64,000 bases of DNA, taken from the NCBI GenBank assembly GCA_001986395.2, contig MQVO02000005.1, positions 1,612,001 through 1,676,000 on the forward strand, read 5' to 3'. Under the pieces are notes generated by a model. That model had not been told where the DNA came from and ran no database searches. It worked only from the letters and a program-made list of their open reading frames with translations. The first letter of the stretch is position 1. Each line of letters begins with the position of its first letter. Source of the stretch: Irpex lacteus. Taxonomy: Eukaryota; Basidiomycota; Agaricomycetes; Polyporales; Irpicaceae. Shown here piece by piece: positions 1-13,400 of the stretch. A program made the translations under genes and the position numbers.

Positions 1-2589
1 GCAATATCCTCGTAAACAGGATTATTCTTCGCCAGTTCGAGAGCCATGTTTAACCTGAAGCAGACGAACACTAGAATTAGCCCGTGACTCGTTGAACTGT
101 ACGCAAGACTTACATATTCAAGCAATAGAATGCCATCCATGCCGTACCGTCAGCCTGACGAAGAGTGCCTCCCGTAGGCAGTGGCTCCGAACGATTGAAG
201 ACACCAATGTTATCCAAGCCAAGGAAGCCGCCCTCGAAGATGTTGTTGCCGTCCTGATCCTTACGGTTCACCCACCACGTAAAGTTCAACAGCAGTTTCT
301 GGAAGACTCGTTCGAGGAACTGGTAGTCTTCGGTGCCGTAGAGCTTACGCTCGATCTTGAAGACACGGAATGTGGCCCTGCGAGCATTGATAATATCATT
401 AATGGTGTCTTGGACTGCGTGGAATATTCGGAACGTACCATGCATGCACAGGAGGGTTTACGTCCCCGAAGTTCCACTCATAGGCGGGGATCTGACCATC
501 GGGCTTCATGTACCATTCACGTGTAAGCAGATCCAACTGCTTCTTGGCAAACGCAGGATCCACGACTGCGAGAGGAATGCAGTGGAACGCAGTATCCCAA
601 GCAGCGAAGAAGGGGTACTCCCATCTAAAGCAGGTACCCGTTAGGTTAGCGGGCGGTTCATCAAACTGTGAAAGTACGCACTTGTCCGGCATGGAGAGGA
701 TATCTGCGATGTAGAGATGCTTCCAATCCTAGAGGTCGTCGACGTAAGCACATATCTCGAGAAACTTCACCATCGAAGACTTACCCTGTTGCGGATGTAC
801 TGACGTTCATGCGGAGGAGGAGGCTGCTTCGGATCACCCTCCATCCAGTCCTTCTGGATAAACTGATAGAACTGCTTGGTCCAAAGCATCCCACCAAACG
901 CTTGTCGCATGATCTGCCTGAAGTCGTCGCTGATGGGACCCATGACGAGACCATTGTAAAACTCGTTCGCTTCCTCGCGGCGTTCCTCGATGGCGTCGTC
1001 GAACAAGCCTTCATCTTCGATAGATGGATCCTCGTCGGGCTTAAGAGGCGTGAGCTTCAGACGCACAACGGCGCATCCGCCCTTAGGAGGGACATCACGG
1101 AAAACGTAGTGAGCCGCCGCTTTCGTTCCCTTCTTTTCGGGGTTGACAAAAGAGGGAGAGTCGGGGAAGGGTGTGCGAGGACCTTCCTCAACCTCGCTCG
1201 GTGGAGTCTCGTCTACGCCGTTCGGCGCGGTTCCATGCGCGGCAGTGTTGGAGTGAATCTTCGTCTGAAAATAAGTGGGTTGACCGTCGTCAGAAATAGG
1301 AGGGCGGTGGCTCGGAATAATATGGTCGTGGAAGGCGTCCTTGACGTAGGGAGTCTCGTTCTGACCACCATACAGCCTCTGGAAGTTCGTGTTGTTCTCG
1401 GTAAATAACAGCTCTGGTTGCACAACATCGTCTTCGGCCTCAACTTCCTCGCCTTGTTCGCCAACAGGAGGCGGAGATGGAAGGCAATAAAGATGATATT
1501 TTCCGAGAGAGTGGTGCTTGGTAGTGATCACCCCTTCACCACCCGCGTATAGGATCGGCTTAGGTGGGGCCTTATCGTTCCAGGACCAAGTGTTCGGGAA
1601 CCACAGCTGCGGAATAATGTGCAGGGTGGCTGGATCCGGTCCCCTGTTATAGGTGGTGATGCGTACGTAGACGTTGTCTGGATCCTGCTCATCCTTGGCG
1701 TACTGTGGGCATACAATTTAGCGCATATATGCGGCAAAGTAGAATTCTTTTACCTCTACAAACACGTCCCAGTAGCGGTCCTCATCGAGGATATCCGTAT
1801 CCAGTATTTCAAATTCTGGCACATCTCTGCCGCGATTCACGTTCTCCCGTACGAGTTCCTCGTAAGGGTAGCGCTTCTGCGGGTACTTATACAGGAACTT
1901 CATGTATGAGTGCGTCGGCGTAGAGTCGAGATAATAATACAACTCTTTAACGTCTTCTCCATGGTTTCCTTGATGCCCAGTCACACCGAAGAGTCGCTCC
2001 TTGAGGATATGATCTTCGCCATTCCAAAGCGATAGTCCAAAGCAAAGACGCTGGTGATTGTCTGAAATACCGGCGAGACCATCTTCGCCCCATCGATAAG
2101 CACGCGAGCGGGCATGGTCATGAGGGAAGTGAGACCAAGCGTCGCCGTTGGACGAGTAGTCCTCGCGAACAGTGGCCTGGAAAGTCGGTGAACAGTGCGA
2201 ATCGCGCAAAAAAACCGACCACTTACCCATTGGCGATCGCTGACATAGGGACCCCATCGTTTCCAATGGACCTCTTTCTTGTCGTCTTGAACGAGCCGAT
2301 GCCTTTCCGCGCCATGATAGTCAGGGCCAAGTTTCTCAACGAGTCGCTGGCGGAACGACTTTGATTCTCTTCCGACCTCGGGCTTGGGGGACGAGTCTGA
2401 CTTGGACTCCTTCTCCTTTCTCGGAGGAGGCGCTTGCTGCACGGGGGGAGGATCTGGCTTGGGGATATGAATGCTCAATGGGACATCGGATGTCGAACGA
2501 GTGATAGGCTCGTCGGCAGGCTTGTCACCGTTTGTCTTTGGCTTCACCGCGCCGAAGAGCTTGCCCCGGATTTGCTCTGCTCTGGACAT
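1..2589 (-). CDS. GH63-like glycoside hydrolase (yeast YMR196W type), 3' part beyond window
   Basis: The gene reads leftward from ATG at 2589 and runs off the left edge, so the C-terminus is missing. A basic, Pro/Ser-rich N-terminus is followed by the block [13 protein letters not shown], then [19 protein letters not shown] and [14 protein letters not shown]. These blocks mark the fungal MGH1/GH63-like family that includes yeast YMR196W. Further on come [20 protein letters not shown] and [17 protein letters not shown], typical of the (alpha/alpha)6 barrel that carries the catalytic residues. At least four short introns are visible, for example near 2170-2230 and 1530-1720. Family knowledge suggests hydrolysis of alpha-glucosidic or mannosidic bonds, but substrates of this cytosolic branch are not established. 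No signal peptide is seen, unlike ER glucosidase I. The family call is firm; the substrate is unknown. Confidence 0.85.
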
Positions 2590-3309
2590 GGCGGATAGCG
2601 ATCAGAGGGCAAAAAGCGACGAGGACGCGTGTTCGTCGCGAGGCGTGATGAAGGTAGGAAGAAAGAAGAACAAGACTGTGACTGACTGTGATGTTTTGAG
2701 CACGGGCGACCGCCCCCACTCCACTCCGTTTCTCGACGCGTTTCTTGCCAGACGCCCATATTTCGCGGCAATGTGCGCCTAAAGACGTCATATGCACTCT
2801 TCTCCAGAAAAGGCAACGACGCCTTGTGAACGCCGGGCAGGGGCGGCTATCGTGTCACGGTCATAGCAGTCTCTGCGGTTAGGAGTAGACATTGCAGCTA
2901 TAAACCGAGTGCGTTTGCAGGCTCTTTAAACAATATGTCATGCTGCAAGCATTTCTGCTGCAGTATGATCACGTTGTGCAAGTTGGGCTGTGAGTTCGAT
3001 TTGTTTATCAAGCTGAACTACTAGTCGATCCAGGCCTAGCAATATAGATCAGATTGCCACCAACGAGGATTTGAAACATAAATTCGTTATAAGCTGCTAA
3101 CTTTATTATCTGCTGAAGATAGCACTGTTAATACGCCCGAAAAGGAACGTTGAACTGAAAGACTTTATCGGTTCGATTCACGGCAACAATCACATGACCG
3201 GCATGTTTACCGGTTCAAATATGCGTTTAAACTCCGCGCAAATAAAAGCAAACTGAACCCGTGAGAGGACTGAGGGAGTGCCAGAGACTGTCACCCCAGA
3301 CCAAGACCC
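2590..3309. other. Divergent intergenic region between the GH63-like gene and the Rap1-like gene
   Basis: These 720 bp separate two gene starts that point away from each other, so both promoters must lie here. No RNA gene, repeat or recognisable binding-site cluster was seen. The part near 2900-3180 is AT-richer than the flanks. Confidence 0.6.
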
Positions 3310-6304
3310 ATGGCACCAGCTCGTTCCTCGGGTCGTCGCGCTCGCACAAAAAGAAAGGCGCAGAATGCCCCGCCACAAGAGCCCGTCACCGTCCCCGACG
3401 TCGACGAGCTCGCGTCCCAATATGATCAGCTTTTTCTGGACCCTATGAGTGGCCAGCCGCTGCAGCTCTACATCGACAAAGACGTTGAGGGAAAGGATCA
3501 TATTGCCCAGTTGATCACGGTGCGTACATTAAGTCATGCTAGGGCGAACATAGCTCACCTCCGATGAAGAGACACGGCGGTATAGTGTCACCAGGTTATA
3601 GTGGCGTGCTCTATGTCTTGGGTAAGTGATCCCATTATTGTTGCCACTATGGGCCGCCACATACCGAGCCCACAAGGCAAGCAATAACAATTGCTCAGAC
3701 AAGGAGTAGCAAGGAATACACATTAAATATGCTGTTTTTGTGCCGTTTATAGCCCTGCGTCCTCTTCATTGTTACTCTGCTCAAAATAGGAGGTGTGGGC
3801 AGGCCACCAATCTGCCCTGAGCTGTGTATTATAGTTGCATCACTAACACGAACGCAGTGAATCCTCATAGGGAATCTGGTCAGAATCTATATCGCCAGTA
3901 TGCAGGAAAGAAGAACAAGATCGTCGTCGACGCGTCCTGGGTCCAGCACTGCGTCAACGACAAGACGTTGCACGGATTCGCTACAAATTGGGCCGGATGT
4001 AAGGTAACCGGGAAAGAACAGTGGGTACTTCCGAAACTATCATCATACACTCTCAAATTGACTGGATCGTCTTCGTAGAGTGTACACTGCTGCCGATCCA
4101 GCCCCTGGGCCCTCAGCATTTCCAGCAGCACCCCCTGCCAGTTCTCAGCAAACTGGTGTCTTTGCATCGACATCAACTCAGACTGTTTTCCAAGCACAGC
4201 CCTCTTTATCACCCGCAGTTCATCCTCCTCAAATGCAGGCAGCCCCCATACACCATATACACCCTCCTCTACGGCCTTCCGATGTGCAATCCGCGCCCAT
4301 TCCGGCGGGGGTTCAGTCCTCTGCAGTTGCCCCGGCCCAAACTCTGCACGGACATCCGATGCCTATTACGGCGTCGTCGCATGACCCATTAGCTGCAACT
4401 CATTCCCAACACCAACCGCAGCCTACACAAGCTCCCACCACCGCTCATCAGGCACCTTTCACTTATCCGCCACCTCCGATGCACCCAGAAGCTTCTGCGC
4501 CTCCCCAAACGTGGCAAGCAAATAGCGGAATTGCTCCCCAGCAGACTCATATCGCTCCTCCACCGCCATATAGGCCTCCACAGGATTACCGCGAGTGGGG
4601 ATACCAAGCTCAGGCTCAACCCCCGCCTGCTCCGCCAACAGCTTCCACTTCACAACACGCTCAACATGCTGGACCGCCTCCACCCGTGGTCGATTATCAG
4701 GCTCACCCAGGATACGACTATGGATATCGCGATAGGGACCCGGGGTGGGTTGACGGCGCAGCTGAGTATTACACTCAGCAGGTAATCAAATTCTCTTCAT
4801 TTCCTTATTGTCCCGCATTGACGATCATGGAACGCATTCTAGTATGGGCCATCCAACCAATACGCAGCTTATCCACCTCCGCCTCCCCCACCCGGCCCGG
4901 CTGCAGCACCAGCACCAACGGAACCTGAGCCAGTACCAGACACACGGCCTTCTGAACAGCCCACCGCAGACGAACAGGCCAGAGGTCGAAGGCGAACCCG
5001 CCAGCTTGTAAGTTCTTGGTTTTTGCATACGTGTCAATGAATTGACAGCATTGGATGACAGCAACCCGGGGCTCCTCCTGCAACCACGCTTGTTGCGAAT
5101 CGCAGAAACCCGGTAACAAGGTCTCCTACGCCACCTACCCGTGTCATCAAGAGTACGTATGGTGGAAATCTTTTCACGGTGGACGACGTGATGTACTTGA
5201 AAAAGTATATCGACTATTGCCAGGAGCAAGGACTGGTACTCAGGTATGAGCCTCTTATTCTCAATTGATATAGGGTACGTCTAATGCGCTGCATACGCAG
5301 TTTGCGTGAGATCTGTGAGCGTATAGCGATAAAGGTCAGACACTCAAACAGAAATGCTGCATTTCATGTGCTAACAACGGATTTATAGGCACCTCATCAC
5401 ACGTATGTCACTCGAACGTGATATATGACAACACTTCTCAAATTTATACTCTACAGGTTCTACTCCTGGCGTCGCTACTGCAACAAACACCAAATCCGGC
5501 TTGGAGGCTACGCCATGGAGATTGATCACGACGAGGTGGGTGAGGGACCAAGTAACACTCATCCGATAGAGGAGGAACCAGGAGCTGAGAACCCCGGCCA
5601 GCTCCCACCACAGCCTCCCCCTCCCACCGCTGGCGTCGTCCCAGGAAGTATTGCAGCCGCCCGTCGCGCAGCTGCTGCAGATGCTCAGCGTACACGCTCG
5701 CCGACACCCCCGCGGGCTTTGTACCGCAGTACCACTGGCAAAGGCGTGGCATTCACAGAGGAGGATGTTACATTCTTGGTGCGATTCTTGGAGTATCGTT
5801 CGAGGATGGGAAATGGGAAGGTAGACATGGTCGCCTTTTGGAAGAACGTTGCAGAAAAGGTGAGCAGTTCATCAAATTGCTTTGTCTACGTATCGTTGAC
5901 GAGTCGAATGGACAGGCTCCGCATCATTCTCGTGCATCATGGATGAAGTTTTATCGTCGTCATAAGCACGAGCTGTATCACGAGGACGGGGACGACCCAC
6001 TTCCCCAACCTCCGGAGAAGAAGATGCGATACAGCAAAGGAGACGACATCCTTTTGGCGAAGCATTTCGCAAGCCGCAGGGAGGGCACGTCCGATAAGAT
6101 CTTCCAGGAGTTCGCTCGACTGGTAAGAGTCGTCTGGCACATTTACAATTGGATCATTGCTAAGATTTGCACATCTCTTAGTACCCGCATCATCCATGGA
6201 AAGGCTGGCAAGAGCACCATCGTATTCACAAAGCCAAGATCGATCATCTTATTGGGAAGTTGAACCAGGGCCAGAGTATCGATGAAGAAGGTGAAGGCGA
6301 GTAG
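3310..6304 (+). CDS. RAP1: Rap1-type telomere-binding protein: BRCT-like region plus three Myb-like domains
   Basis: My model has 11 exons: 3310-3519, 3570-3621, 3858-4020, 4079-4781, 4843-5007, 5062-5243, 5301-5334, 5389-5402, 5457-5859, 5916-6122 and 6182-6304. It codes for about 751 residues. Residues ~25-140 look like a BRCT fold: LFLDPMSGQPLQLYID, RHGGIVSPGYSG, then IVVDASWVQHCV with the typical Trp. A long Pro/Gln/Ala-rich linker follows. The C-terminal half holds three related Myb-like repeats: FTVDDVMYLKKYID, FTEEDVTFLVRFLEY and YSKGDDILLAKHFA. Their third helices begin APHHTFYSWRRY, APHHSRASWMKFY and YPHHPWKGWQEHH. BRCT followed by Rap1-type Myb domains is the known Rap1 architecture (shelterin and silencing in fungi and animals). 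No C-terminal RCT domain is evident; the protein ends soon after Myb 3 in an acidic tail. The family call is strong; telomere function is inferred. Confidence 0.82.
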
Positions 6305-7267
6305 TTCTTGGCTCAGACTGAACACACTTTTCTACTTTGAATGCCTCCCTTGGATCCGCGGTCCTTCGTTGTTGTCACCGTCTTGTTTCGCATGGCATAT
6401 CTGTAGTTCTTCTCCAAAGGCTCATACTGTACCTAATTTGGCCAGCTACCGTTGAACTGCGCCTCAAATAATAATTTTTCTCGCCACATAACTTTGTAAC
6501 CGCGTTGGATCGTGGTGCATGAGCGTTCGGCACCATCAAGTCCATCAGATTGAACAACTTAAGTACTCACAGACGAGTCAAGACTCGTGCTGCACTTCAC
6601 ACACGCAGACACCTGGGACTCGACACTCTGACCAAGGCTGCTCTGAGCAGTTCATATGTCCACACTTAAGAATCCTGCTTGAGAGAAACATCAAATGTTC
6701 CATTTGTACCCTACGATGAAAGCACTACGTAATGCAACGGCTCTAGCGAATACTTATTAGATGATACATGACGAAGCTGGCCACCCAAGACGGAAATCCT
6801 CCAGACCCAGAAACCTCGAGGTATGTAGGGAAAGAACCGATCGACGAGAGACACATGAGCCCCAATCTGTTGTCAATTGTAGATTGGGTGTTGAATATGA
6901 GGAGGAGGGTAAATATATGGGGTACCATCGGATAAGACACGACGAAGGTGGAAGAGAAGGGGGAGAAGGTGCAGAACGAAAGTGGACACAGGCGAATGCG
7001 ATTGCGGGAAGGACGGTGTAAAGTACGGGGAAAGCCAAAACCACAGAAGGGAACGGAGTCAGAGGGAAGAAACAGAATAAATCATGACTGGTCGTAATAC
7101 AGTGGGAGAGACAGATGAGCGAATGAATGTGCGGAGTAGTGAAATTCCAGTTATAATGATAATGTAAGGGTCAGGCGGAGCATGGGATGGTACAGACGGC
7201 GAAGATGAATGTCCAAAGGTGGGGGAAGGTAGCGCGAGCGAGGGGAGGGTCCTTTCCGATGCGTCCT
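6305..7267. other. Convergent intergenic region (3' ends of RAP1-like and CDC24)
   Basis: The two flanking genes converge here, so this stretch should hold both 3' untranslated regions and their poly(A) signals. Only short unrelated open frames occur. Around 6890-7130 the + strand is strongly purine-rich. No gene is supported. Confidence 0.55.
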
Positions 7268-10200
7268 CTATTGGACGTAGAGCGTGACCTGACTGTTCGG
7301 GCGGAACGACTCGAAGGCCATTTGCACATCTTCCGTCGAGCCCAGCGAAACCAAGTCCCCATCTTCGTCCTTGTATTTGACACGAAGCGGGCCGTCGTCC
7401 CTCCTAGGCCCACAGAGACGGATCTTCTTGCCTACTTTTTCCACCAATTCCTCGTACTCGGTCTCACGGGGCACCTGAATGACAAAGATATCATCGTGGA
7501 AGTGCACCTTGACCTTGACACCTGAGTCTAGCTTTTGCGCCGCAGAAGCCAACATCTTCTCCTGATGAGCACGGGCGTGGACACCGGTCAGCCCGGACAA
7601 CGACGAATCACTTGATCCATACGGCGTGATTGGGGAGCCACTGTTGGGAGAGTAGTCTGAGCTGTTGTCATTCGTTGACTGGCTCGATCCGCTCCCGCGT
7701 TTGCTGTCGATAGGGTGGATCGAAGAACGTTCCTCCCATGGTCCAGTCGGAAGTGGCGGTGGCGGCTGCGCTTGTCGAGGTATATACGCTGATGGTTGGC
7801 TCGCGCTCCGAGATCGCGTCAACGTGGCGGTGGAGGATGGTTGCGGACTCGGGCCACTTGTTCTCGATAGACGTGGATCCGCCATATCCCTGAGACCGGC
7901 TGAACTGAACTGAGACCGCAAAGGTGGCCGCTGAGAATGACCACTTTGGCTGGTTCGAGGCGTTACTCGTCCACTCTGCGTTGCGTACGGGTGGGCGCTG
8001 ACAGGAGGTGCCATCATACTACCACTGGCACTGCTACGCATACTTGCGTACCCATCGGGGTGGCTGGGCCGACGACCATTGATGGGTGTTCCACGTCCAG
8101 ATGCGGGAGTACTGGCCATCATTGGGTAATCCTCGTAGTCATCGTCGCCATCAGGATCAAAGCCTTCATACGATGGTGGGTATCCGGGAGGGCCACTGAG
8201 CACGGATTGGTCTTCCGATGTCACAGAACCTGCGAAACGACTGTTGCGACTGCTGTATGGCCCAGGGTAAGGCGGCAACGTGCCGTTTGAGACTGTCGAA
8301 GGTGTCCGCGAGGATACTGAGAAAGTGCGTTCACTGCCGTGGGGATTCTGCCTGTTAGGCGGAGCAGGGTTCGTGCTGTTGGCGATGTGAGCAAGGCGCA
8401 TATGCATGCTTCTAGACTCAGAAGTGCGGCGAGCAGCGACTTCCTGTATGAGACGATTCAGCTGATTTTCCCATAGACGAAGCTGCTCCTCATTTCGGCA
8501 GCGAAGGGTAAAGTATTCCAGATCCTCGTCTCCCTTCCAATAGACTGCAAGAGAGTATTGACCTGAACGAACTGGTAAGACAGCGCTCCGGTTATGTTAA
8601 ACGGGAGCTTCTTACCGGCGACAATCTTTGGCACTGCGCTTGTCACGTTGTTGAGGAAGATACGCCCCTTGAGAAGTAACGGAGAGGTCTTCTTGTTGGC
8701 GCCAGCGGGACTTGGAGGTATGCTCAAGGGGGAGGGAACACCCTGCTTTTTCAGGAGCGAGTTGGTCTTCCCAGCCTTCTTGCCGTTGGCACCAGTCGGC
8801 GTGTATTCCTTGCAGCAGAGAATGATCTTTTCGAACAAGAACACGTGATACTCTCGGTCCATCTCCGACTTGGTTACCATGAAGATGTCGTCGAGGAGGA
8901 GAGTGCCGAAGTTAGAGATATGATGTCCCTTCCAGTCTGCGACACGACCTTCCAAGTGCTTCAGTGTTGCGATGTTCTCAGCCCGACGTTGTTCTTCATT
9001 GACTCTGTCGGTGATACGCTTGGTAACGGCAACGCCCGCAGCGAGATCATCCATATGAGTGAACTCGGGAACATTCTTGAGCACCTTCACCAAACTCTGT
9101 ACGCCGCGGAATCAATAACCGCTTCCGAGCCAAATGTAAAATTACCCACCTCAAGCAACAGAGGGTATTTGCAGATACGCTGCACTGGCTTGATAAGGAA
9201 AGCAGGAAGTTCGGATTTGACATTGAGGATGTCGTTCAGAGACTACGAAAACATTTTTGGTGAGATTACCATATATGGAACAGCACATGGAACACCATCC
9301 GAACACACTCACCGAAAGATTCTGTTCCTCTGTGAGCATAATCTCACTGGCGTTGGTGTAGTTGGCACAATAGGGCTCGTAAACGGAAAACTCGTCCTCC
9401 TATTGTTGAGAGCCGGCCGTTCCATTCCAGCATATACAATAAGCGTCCGAAACAATGCGAAGACCCGATATCCAGTCAGCAAGCGCTTCGAGAACAAGGA
9501 CGCTGAATTACGCACAAACTCCGTGAAAGCTGAACCCCATAACCGTTCATTCCAAGGTCGCTCCCAAAGACTCTCGAGCTTAATCAAGAATCGTCGCTGG
9601 AAGTTGACGAGTTTGTTGAGGTTCGGGAACAGGAGATGGATTGTCCCGTGATCGAGTGTATTGGTTTGCGCAGCGGCATTGGCATATCGCTAGAAAAGGG
9701 TCCATGTATACATAAAGACGCCCGGCTAACCAGAGATCGAGTACAACACATACCTGCATTTGTTCCAGATCCTGCACATACTTTCTTTCCGTATGTATGA
9801 GCTCCGTGACCACCTGGAAACCAGGGTATTGGTCCTTCTGCCCGGCTGCAAGAAGCTCTCCTGGAAGGGAGTCGGAAGAATCCTTGGGGGACCAGAGGGG
9901 TGGTGTGGATGGGGTGACATCGATGAACACATCCTCCGGCAGGTGATCGACGAGAGCAGAAACGATGTTGACGACCTTTGCGGGTATTGGGTATATAGTA
10001 GCACGAGAGAGGGTCAAGTACGCACCTTGACGAAGCCGTCATTCGAGTCTCTGTTCCACAAGTCTGTCACAGTGAAGGTTTCTGTGGTAAGGCCCAGCCC
10101 TTTCACGTTCATTGCGAACAGTGCGATGGCACGCTTCCTTGTTCGGTCATTTGTGGGGTCGAAGTTTGCTATATCGAGTTCGATGGGTTGGACGTCTGGC

Positions 10201-10496
10201 AAAAGATTGAAAAGGTAGCAGAGGGGGGCGCCGAGAACGAAACAGTCCCAGAGCTGGTTTACGATGTCTGTAGAGCGGCGAGAGGAGGATGGATCAGGAG
10301 CCGCCGCAGACATGCTGAAGAAGTCGGAGAAGTCTTGTACGCGCATCAAGCGAGTTCTAAGAGAGGAGCATTGCTGGTAGAGAGAGGTGGACTGGGAGGC
10401 AGCCTTGTTGAGAGCGGTGTTGGTAGCGACGGGGGAGTCCATGTTTGGGGCGGGGATAGCGATGAGCGACTTTTTGCGCCCTGCGGCGGTAGACAT
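7268..10496 (-). CDS. CDC24: CDC24, guanine nucleotide exchange factor for the Rho GTPase Cdc42
   Basis: It starts at ATG 10496 and stops at 7268, with several introns. The first exon gives the Cdc24-type calponin-like region (SLYQQCSSLRTRLMRVQ, LWDCFVLGAPLCYLFNLL, RKRAIALFAMNVKGLGL). Next is a DH (RhoGEF) domain: VTELIHTERKYVQDLEQMQ, KLVNFQRRFLIKLES and a block around LPAFLIKPVQRICKYPLLLE. A PH domain follows (GTLLLDDIFMVTKSEMDREY, HVFLFEKIILCCKE). A Ser/Pro-rich linker then leads to a C-terminal PB1 domain (VKVKVHFHDDIFVIQVP, LRVKYKDEDGDLVSLGS). This CH-DH-PH-PB1 order is diagnostic of Cdc24. In fungi it loads Cdc42 with GTP at sites of polarised growth, and its PB1 domain binds the Bem1 scaffold. 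Nothing looks broken. Confidence 0.95.
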
Positions 10497-13400
10497 GGCT
10501 TAGGTCGTCGTGTGGGCGGGATGGCGGCGACGTTTGGGACGGGGAGGAGGGAGGGAATGAGGGAGTGGTGAAGAGAGGTCGGGTCGTCGTAAAGCTGCTG
10601 TAAATGGCTCTCACACACCGCCAACCCTGTTTGGCCCTGTTTGCCCATCACTGCGATGCAACAGACGCCCGCCCTCTCTCCGCCCCAGTGTTCTTCCCAC
10701 GACCCGCCCTCCCCCAGATGGCCTCGACGGCCACCGCCTCGCTGTCCTTTTTGGATTGTTCTGTTCGTATTTACTGAGAACGATAGCACACATCCTGCAG
10801 CACAGTGTCCTGCTCAGACCCGTCTTTCCAGTTGTGCAATGTCGCCATCTCCCGCATCAATCTCGTCGCAGGACCCCGACTGTTCCCCATCAGGCTGAGA
10901 TGGCTGCTCTTATATGTGCAGGCCGTCCATCCGCCCAGCCACTGATGCGCATTCGTCCCTCAAATCCACCTCTCTGGCTCGAGTGCAGCTCAGGATCTGA
11001 TTGGCAGGTATACACCTATGCGCAAGACATTCCAGCGTGCCATGTCCTCCGGGGAGAGTAAAGTCATCGCTGGCCGTCGCGCCATAACATCTCGTACCTA
11101 CAAGTTCTCAATCGCAGAAGCTGGCTTTGCTGTAGTTCTGACACATTTATCTCCTGCTGGATCATTGGGCCTCAGTTCCGTACACACACTGACTCATTTA
11201 TCACTATCTCAGGTGCAGTACTACAACACACTTTGCTTCACACACACTGCGCACGCGCAGATGCCGCCGGTGAAGACTGCACGACTTGCGATCACCATCT
11301 GGATGCACGAGATCGAAGTAGATGGCCTTTCATATTCCTCGAACTCCACCCACAATTGTGCCAATGTGTTCCGTCTGTCCTGCTCTCGGACGCAAGGCCG
11401 CAACCGTCACTGCCATCCGTCCATGTGCACCAATTTTCCTGATAGCCTGACTCCACGAAGCATGCCTTTACCACTGCATTCGACACTTTCCCCTCACTGA
11501 TGCATCATTTATAGGAAGTACCCTCATCATGCCTCTCCCGGCTTTCCGACCTGGTAGCCTCTTAGATGAAACAACCAGCCACTGCAGATCATTTCGTTAC
11601 GAGCTCACATACGGGTCCTCTCGTCCCTGTCACCGATTCGTTGTCCTTGATCAGACGAACAGAACACCGTATGTCATACCCGCAGCCCTCCGCCTCCCGA
11701 GCTCGGGCGGCTTCTTTGCATCTTAGCAAACTTCCAAGGTAAGTAAGCAATCTGTTCGCCTACACTCATCCCCCTTTCGTCATGCTATGGGTGATTCTGT
11801 CAAACCAGACGTCGCTACCGTGATGCGTCAATGACCCACACATGTGCATGCTCAATCCGACAAATACGCCTGATGTTTCAAAACTGATGAGCCGTCCATC
11901 TACGCATGCCTTTTCCAAGGAAAGAAAAGAAGCTTACATCACGGGCAACTCTAATCCCTTCCTCTTCGTTTTCACAGCTGCAAACTTCCAAATCGATACC
12001 ATGACTTGAAGAGTCGGCATAGGTTATCCCTGTATGGAACTGAATGGACAGGCTAATGATCGTATCCCCACGATCATTCAACGCCAGTTGCCATCCGGTT
12101 CCTACAATCGTCTACGCCCGGGGGTCAGCTGCGTATTTTCCCTACCCGTGCCATATAATGAGACTGAGCCTTTGGCCAGCCTAGTGCGCAGCGTTAATCA
12201 CCGAGGCCCACCCCAATTCACTGCGAGAACTTCGGGCAGAGATGAGCGCATGTTTTAGACTTCGCTTTTCCGGCAACTTGGACATGATGGCCACGCGTCC
12301 TCTATACATAAGTTTCCATTGCGAATTCAACGAACAAACTGCGCCTCAGCCAGTGAGCTTCCTCTCCGCTCATGCCGTGGGCTGCTGTTGAATCACTTGC
12401 TCGCTCTCGTCCAATGTCAGCTCTCGATGGATAGACTTCGTGCGTCTTCTAGCTTAAGAGCTTAAGCCTTGTTTACGACCTCCCCTCGTATCATGCCAAC
12501 AATTATGCCCACTGCCCACTGCCCATTCATCTCAACGCGTCCGTTCCATTGAGTTGCCTTTCGCGGCAGCATACGCTGTGATTGGTTGTTGCCATCTCTC
12601 GTTCGCAGTAGTTGCCGGGCTACTTATCTACTCACTCGGTACCACAGTGACAGCATCCAACGTCTAGACCGCGAATAATGCATTGTATCAGCCGCTGGTT
12701 ACGACAACATCCCGTCCATTCTCATATGTTGCGTAGTCCCCGCATCGCCCGTGGTTATATACCAATTCTACGTGAGCATGACCTTGTCATTTGTATATTC
12801 TAATTGACTGACACATCATTCGTATTCCGTCGATCCTCGCAGGCACTCTAAAGGTTCTGAAGTCACACGAATGTCTCGCCTGCGTTGCGTTCGTTACGTA
12901 CGGCATAGTGTACGACTTTTTCTATCAGTGCGTGTGGCTACTCAGGTAATTACATCACCATAACACTTCGCATAAAGTCCCCGTGCGTTAATACGAAGGT
13001 TACAAGATCTTTTGCCGTCTCGCTGCTCCGCCGCCCATGGCTGGTCCAACCACCATGCCGTTACCCAGTGCTCATATTGTGCACCGCGTAATAAACAAGC
13101 TGTGTGAGTGAAAGCTTTGAAACCCTTCGTAGCCGAGTTACTAAATACTGAGTGAGATCCTGAGCTGTATGGCTGTGAATCATCGCACGTCACTCTCCCG
13201 ACAGGCAGGTTGCTGAGAGGAATCGCTAGCCTATCTTCGAACAACATGACCTTGGAAACTCCCAGCGTTCTGGTACCGACCCCACGCCACGAAGCACGAT
13301 CTGCCCCTCGAGGCAAATTCGCCCAGGCTTCGCGAATTGCGATATACTCGATATTTCCAATTACCCTCTCTGAGAAGAGCGATCTCCAAGTTTCGAGGAC

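Noticed and set aside
3165..3185. GGTTCGATTC as a B box of a tRNA
   Set aside because: No A box or cloverleaf could be built around it.
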